Below, in pieces: positions 48,892-52,881 of a stretch of 52,881 nucleotides of DNA (position 1 is its first letter; each line of letters begins with the position of its first letter). The position numbers and the translations under genes were made by a program. Source of the DNA: an uncultured Collinsella sp. (lineage in GTDB: Bacteria; Actinomycetota; Coriobacteriia; Coriobacteriales; Coriobacteriaceae); the NCBI GenBank assembly GCA_902496335.1, contig CABVAO010000007.1:1-52881 (forward strand). The letters run 5' to 3'. The notes under the pieces are model-generated. The model was given only the letters and a program-made list of their open reading frames with translations. It was not told the origin of the DNA and made no database searches.

Positions 48892-51800
48892 CCGAGCAGG
48901 ATTATCAAGCCCTGGGTCTGGGCACGAGCGAGGACATTCCGGCCGATACCATTGGCCCCTATTCCACTGATACCCCCACGACGTTTGCCACGCGCAGCGA
49001 GGTCTATATGGCAGCTAACGGTAGCCATGGCAATCGCTACACTCTGCGCGACAAGCTCGAGAACGTCGAGCGCGGTGACATTGGCGGCAGCAGCAAACTC
49101 ACCGATGGCTATGGAAGTGTGTGGGGCGCCGCAAAGTTCTGGCAAAACGTCAACAACTTCGATACGAACAGCGATCTCTACAAGCATAGCGACTACGGTG
49201 GCGGCACCTGGTCGTACCTAAGCAACAATGAGTCCTCAACAGTACTCGCCAACGACAACAACGGTTTCTCGGGCATTCACGCCACGAGTGTTGAGTTCTG
49301 CAGCGACGCCAGCACGGGCAAAAAGAGCCGCGTTGCCGAGCTCCGTGCCTACGGCGACAGTTCCTCCACGACGATTGACGGCAAGTCATACGCCGGAAAG
49401 GTTGAGCTGGTTCTCTACTCGTTTAGCAACGGGCGCACGCGCACTCTCGACACACACCTGCCGGTGACGGTCAACACTAATATGATGTACGAAGGCCGTT
49501 TTAAGTACCTGGATGCCGGTTACCTGCAAGAGCACGACGCCGTCTTTGATGTCGAGGCGGGCGATGTCGATGGCGACGGCGTCGACGAGCTTTTTGTCTA
49601 CGCGGGCTGCTATGTCGACGAGAACGGCGTGCGCAAGGCTGTAGTCGACATGTATGACTTGGAGGGCGGCAACTGGAAGCAAAGCGTCGTCAAGATCGAT
49701 GCCGGTAACGCCGCGGACTGCACCACGCACAACAAGGGCGGGAACGACTCCTGGACGCAGCTTCAGTCAGCTCCTGTCGTTTCGCTAGCGGCCGGCGACC
49801 TCGATCGCGATTTTTGCGATGACCTCGCCATCGTGGTCTCGGCACCCTACGGCAAGAAGAATATTGATAAGTCGACGCATTGCGAGCTGTTTTCGTGGGA
49901 TGCATCCAAGGGTGCGCTCGTCCATGTCGATGCTCTGGGCGACGCGGGCGCAATCTCCCTCTCCGCGAACGGCAAGACCATGGTCGCTGCGAATGCGACG
50001 TTCGGCACGTTTGCCGCCTACGATGAAGAAGGAAAGAAGACGGGTGAAACCGTCACGGGCCTTATTCTTGCGGGCTATGACTGGCAACGCAGCGCTTTTG
50101 ATTACGGCGCTTCTGACGGCAGCAAGGGGCTGTACGGCGCGCTGTACCGCTACGCGTATTTTGACTCGGAGTCTGGCGAGTTCAAGCTTTCCGATTGCAA
50201 GGAATACAGAGACGGGCTCCTCGCCTCCTATGGGCTGATGCATGTGCCCAACAGCGCATGGAAGGATAGCGCTCAGGATAAGCGCTATCCGTGCACCTTG
50301 GCGCCTATTGCCCTTGCCACTGCCAACCTTGACGGCCTGTCCGAGCAGCTGGCGGTCGACGAGGTGCTCGTGGGCGGCGATGTGTTCCGCGACTTTGCCT
50401 GCAACACGGCACAGAGCGGGGCTCAGGGCTTGGGGTCCATGGTCGGAACCATGAGCATGAGCGGTCAGCAATACAACAGCAGCAACAAGCATGACCACAA
50501 GGGTATAGAGCAGGTGTGGATCAGCGACGTCAAGGCGGGCAGCGTCTCGGGTTCGGACCGCTATAACGAGAGCTTTATCGCCGTGGTGGGCAAGCACCGC
50601 GACGAGGACCTGCGCAAGAACGATGACTACTATTGGATGACCGCCTCGCATTTTTCGCTCGACGAGAACGGAAAGGTGCGCCGCGGCGAGGAGCAGGTGA
50701 TTAGCGAGAGCAACCGTCGCGGCACTACCTACGGCACATTTATCTCGCTCGCGCTGCCCGATGTCGACAACGACAGCGTCAAGATCACGTACAAGGACCG
50801 CTACAAGGTCTATACCAACCCGCGCGTGCTTGCCGTGCTGCAGGATGCGCCCTATGTTGAGGATCTGGAGCAGGCATACGGCTATCTGGTGTTGGGCGGC
50901 ACGTCATACGGAGAGGAAAAGGGCACGGGGACATCCCAGGGCTATACCATTGGCGCCGAGTTGGGCGTTGCCGTCGAGGTGCAGACCGGTCCGCCCCTGG
51001 TCGCGATGAATGCTTCAGTCGATTTTGCCGCCGAGGGATGCTATGACTACCGGAGCGAGCGCACGGTCAGCGCAAGCGTAAGCTATGAGTCGCATGCCGG
51101 CGAGGGTGACAAGGCCGTGCTCTACACGATTCCGATGGTCTATTACGAGTATGAGATCGAAAATGAGGAAACTGGTGGCAAGGGCGTGATGGCGGCGCCC
51201 GTGTCGCTCGGCGCGCAGACCTCGGTCGTTAATGTCGAGGCCTATGACCGCATTGCCAAACAGCACAATATGACGCCGCTCAGCTACTTTTTGACCAACC
51301 GGTCGGGAGAACCCGGAACCTATCAAACGACGCTCAACGGCGAGACTCCCGTTGGGGATTCCTTTGGTCTGGGCAAGCCTGGCGTAACGCGCGCCTACAC
51401 GCACGATGGGTTTAACGGCGCCGCCGCGCAGTCGGGGGCGAGCATTGAGCAGACCATCGAAGTCGAGGAGGGCAAGGAGCAGGAGCTCGAGCTCGGCTTG
51501 ACGCTGAACGGTAGCGTTGTCATGGGCGCGAAGCTCGCAAAGCACGAGTTGTTTGGCGGCCTGTGCTTTGGTGCCAACGCCGGCTTTACTACGGGTAACT
51601 CCTCGAGTGAATCGACCGAATACGGCGGCACCGTCGACAACCTGCCCGAGGCCGCGCAGGGCAAGTACGGTTTTGTGTGGCGTCTGGGCGTCAACGCGGT
51701 GGATGTCGACAAGTTCGAGGCAGACTCGGGCGACAAGCTCGGCACCAAGGACACCGACCAGTTCTGGATCGTGGGCTATGACGTTAAGGACGTCGAGATG

Positions 51801-52826
51801 CCCGACGCGCCGGCCGTGACGGGCTTTACGGCAAACGCCGTCGATTCGACCAGCGTTACGTTTAGCTGGGACGATGTACTCGCAAACAAGAGTGGCTTTA
51901 GCTACGGCGTGGGCATGCTGCAGAGCAATGCGGCGGATGCGGTCGTCAATAGCTGGAAGATTGCCGACAACACGCAGACCTCGCTTACCTGGGACGGGTT
52001 GCAGCCCAATACGGAGTATCGATTTGCCATTGCCGCCGTTAAGAATGGATCCACGACCGAAACGGGTATTCGCTCGGCGATCATCACGGTCAAGACCATG
52101 CCCGATGGCATGACGATGACCGTGAGCGGACCTGCGGCGGATACTGCGGAGGGGTCGGATCTTGGATACGACTCTTCGGTTGAGCGCACGGCGGGAAGCC
52201 ACCTGACGCTCTCGGCGATTGGCCATGTGAAGCAACTCGGTGCCGACGATAGCGAAACAGGGCTGGCACCGACCTATATGTGGTACCGCAAGGGCCGCGG
52301 CGAGACAGAGTTTAAGCTCGTGGGTGCCGATGGCAACCTCGCGGCTGGAACGGCCTCAAAGCTCGAGATTGACCTGACCGCAGACGATGACGGTGCGCAG
52401 TATTACTGCCACGTGGGATACAACGACGTGGGCCTCGACACCGGCGCGACGCTCGTGAATATCGAGGCCGAGGAGGCGGCGCCCACAACGGTGAACGCCA
52501 CCCCGATCCGCACGCGCCGCCTGTTCTCACAGGCAAGTGCGGGCGCCAAGAAGTTCCTGGACCATACGCTGGTAAACACCGCCGGCCCAACCGATTCCGA
52601 AGGCTCAAAGGACCCCGAGACTCCTGAGATCCCGACGAACCCGGACAAGCCCAAGTCCGACAACGGAGCTAAGACCGACACCAAGGTCAAGACTACGACC
52701 ACAGCGAAGAACCTCGCAAACACCGGCGACCAAACATTCGCCCTAGTCGCCACCGCAGCAGCAGCGGGAGCAACGCTCGTAGTGATAGCCCTTATCATGC
52801 TGATCAAGCGCCGCAAGACCCACTAG
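48888..52826 (+). CDS. Large cell-wall-anchored surface protein (frameshifted N-terminus)
   Basis: A 1312-residue protein from the first ATG in this frame; the natural product probably starts at 48739 (see the signal-peptide entry). Visible parts: two Asp-rich FG-GAP/VCBS-like blade motifs (AGDVDGDGVDELFVYAG, about 224-240; AGDLDRDFCDDLAIVV, about 303-318), a long central region I do not recognise, a fibronectin type III domain (about 970-1070, ending PNTEYRFAIAAVKNG), an Ig-like segment (about 1125-1195, with WYRKGRG and YYCHVGY), a disordered Thr/Lys stalk, and the sorting signal LANTG (1276-1280) with membrane stretch and KRRKTH tail. An extracellular binding or enzymatic role is likely; its ligand is unknown. 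Confidence 0.8.
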   Translation: MTEQDYQALGLGTSEDIPADTIGPYSTDTPTTFATRSEVYMAANGSHGNRYTLRDKLENVERGDIGGSSKLTDGYGSVWGAAKFWQNVNNFDTNSDLYKHSDYGGGTWSYLSNNESSTVLANDNNGFSGIHATSVEFCSDASTGKKSRVAELRAYGDSSSTTIDGKSYAGKVELVLYSFSNGRTRTLDTHLPVTVNTNMMYEGRFKYLDAGYLQEHDAVFDVEAGDVDGDGVDELFVYAGCYVDENGVRKAVVDMYDLEGGNWKQSVVKIDAGNAADCTTHNKGGNDSWTQLQSAPVVSLAAGDLDRDFCDDLAIVVSAPYGKKNIDKSTHCELFSWDASKGALVHVDALGDAGAISLSANGKTMVAANATFGTFAAYDEEGKKTGETVTGLILAGYDWQRSAFDYGASDGSKGLYGALYRYAYFDSESGEFKLSDCKEYRDGLLASYGLMHVPNSAWKDSAQDKRYPCTLAPIALATANLDGLSEQLAVDEVLVGGDVFRDFACNTAQSGAQGLGSMVGTMSMSGQQYNSSNKHDHKGIEQVWISDVKAGSVSGSDRYNESFIAVVGKHRDEDLRKNDDYYWMTASHFSLDENGKVRRGEEQVISESNRRGTTYGTFISLALPDVDNDSVKITYKDRYKVYTNPRVLAVLQDAPYVEDLEQAYGYLVLGGTSYGEEKGTGTSQGYTIGAELGVAVEVQTGPPLVAMNASVDFAAEGCYDYRSERTVSASVSYESHAGEGDKAVLYTIPMVYYEYEIENEETGGKGVMAAPVSLGAQTSVVNVEAYDRIAKQHNMTPLSYFLTNRSGEPGTYQTTLNGETPVGDSFGLGKPGVTRAYTHDGFNGAAAQSGASIEQTIEVEEGKEQELELGLTLNGSVVMGAKLAKHELFGGLCFGANAGFTTGNSSSESTEYGGTVDNLPEAAQGKYGFVWRLGVNAVDVDKFEADSGDKLGTKDTDQFWIVGYDVKDVEMPDAPAVTGFTANAVDSTSVTFSWDDVLANKSGFSYGVGMLQSNAADAVVNSWKIADNTQTSLTWDGLQPNTEYRFAIAAVKNGSTTETGIRSAIITVKTMPDGMTMTVSGPAADTAEGSDLGYDSSVERTAGSHLTLSAIGHVKQLGADDSETGLAPTYMWYRKGRGETEFKLVGADGNLAAGTASKLEIDLTADDDGAQYYCHVGYNDVGLDTGATLVNIEAEEAAPTTVNATPIRTRRLFSQASAGAKKFLDHTLVNTAGPTDSEGSKDPETPEIPTNPDKPKSDNGAKTDTKVKTTTTAKNLANTGDQTFALVATAAAAGATLVVIALIMLIKRRKTH

Positions 52827-52881
52827 CAGCCAGTCGATCATATCGACAAACCAAAAACCCGGGTAGCCAAAATAGCTGGCT

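Overview
The window reads as a chromosomal segment of a high-GC gut actinobacterium of the Coriobacteriia, most probably Collinsella. I judge this from the look of the proteins, the roughly 60% GC sequence, the tightly packed operons with strong Shine-Dalgarno sites, the LANTG-type cell-wall sorting signals and the sugar-scavenging gene content. I could not check it by database search. No prophage, insertion sequence or CRISPR array is visible.

Layout: 179-2449 is a polar amino-acid ABC importer operon. 2760-4835 is an EF-G2-like translation-factor GTPase, followed on the minus strand by an anchored nuclease (4963-5946). 6066-13487 is a LacI-controlled sugar locus: a fructose-type PTS IIBC, a GatZ/KbaZ-like protein, a TalC-type transaldolase, a split transketolase and a PTS IIA. 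13488-14291 is a gene-poor island with repeats, a cluster of TTAGAGAGA motifs and a fossil winged-helix fragment. Then come larE (minus) and a HAD phosphatase. 16215-23067 is an L-rhamnose locus (kinase, aldolase, MFS transporter, an isomerase of the arabinose/fucose-isomerase fold, and a LacI repressor with recognisable operators). 23379-31274 holds glmS, a GntR/YeiH pair, a degenerate NtrC-like regulator, small proteins, a nitroreductase and a MarR regulator. 31262-35015 and 43779-47504 are two heterodimeric ABC exporters. Between them lie cysE, a DedA protein, ilvE, lemA, a TetR regulator, tRNA-Ser(UGA), a TadA-glycerate kinase fusion, the small SRP RNA and a sortase-anchored coiled-coil protein. 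The window ends with a BilS-like flavodoxin and a very large LANTG surface protein whose signal peptide is out of frame by one base.

How the genes work together: the two sugar loci are self-contained import-plus-catabolism modules, each with its own LacI repressor. The PTS locus would deliver a phosphorylated ketose to transaldolase and transketolase and so to the pentose-phosphate pathway. The rhamnose locus would deliver lactaldehyde and dihydroxyacetone phosphate. The intergenic spaces carry many long inverted repeats, often with a second hairpin in the centre, that look like several families of dispersed palindromic elements.

The most unusual items are the PTS-GatZ-TalC-Tkt operon with an interlocking RNA structure after its first gene, the TadA-glycerate kinase fusion, the replacement of RhaA by another isomerase fold, the TTAGAGAGA cluster, and the frameshifted surface protein.
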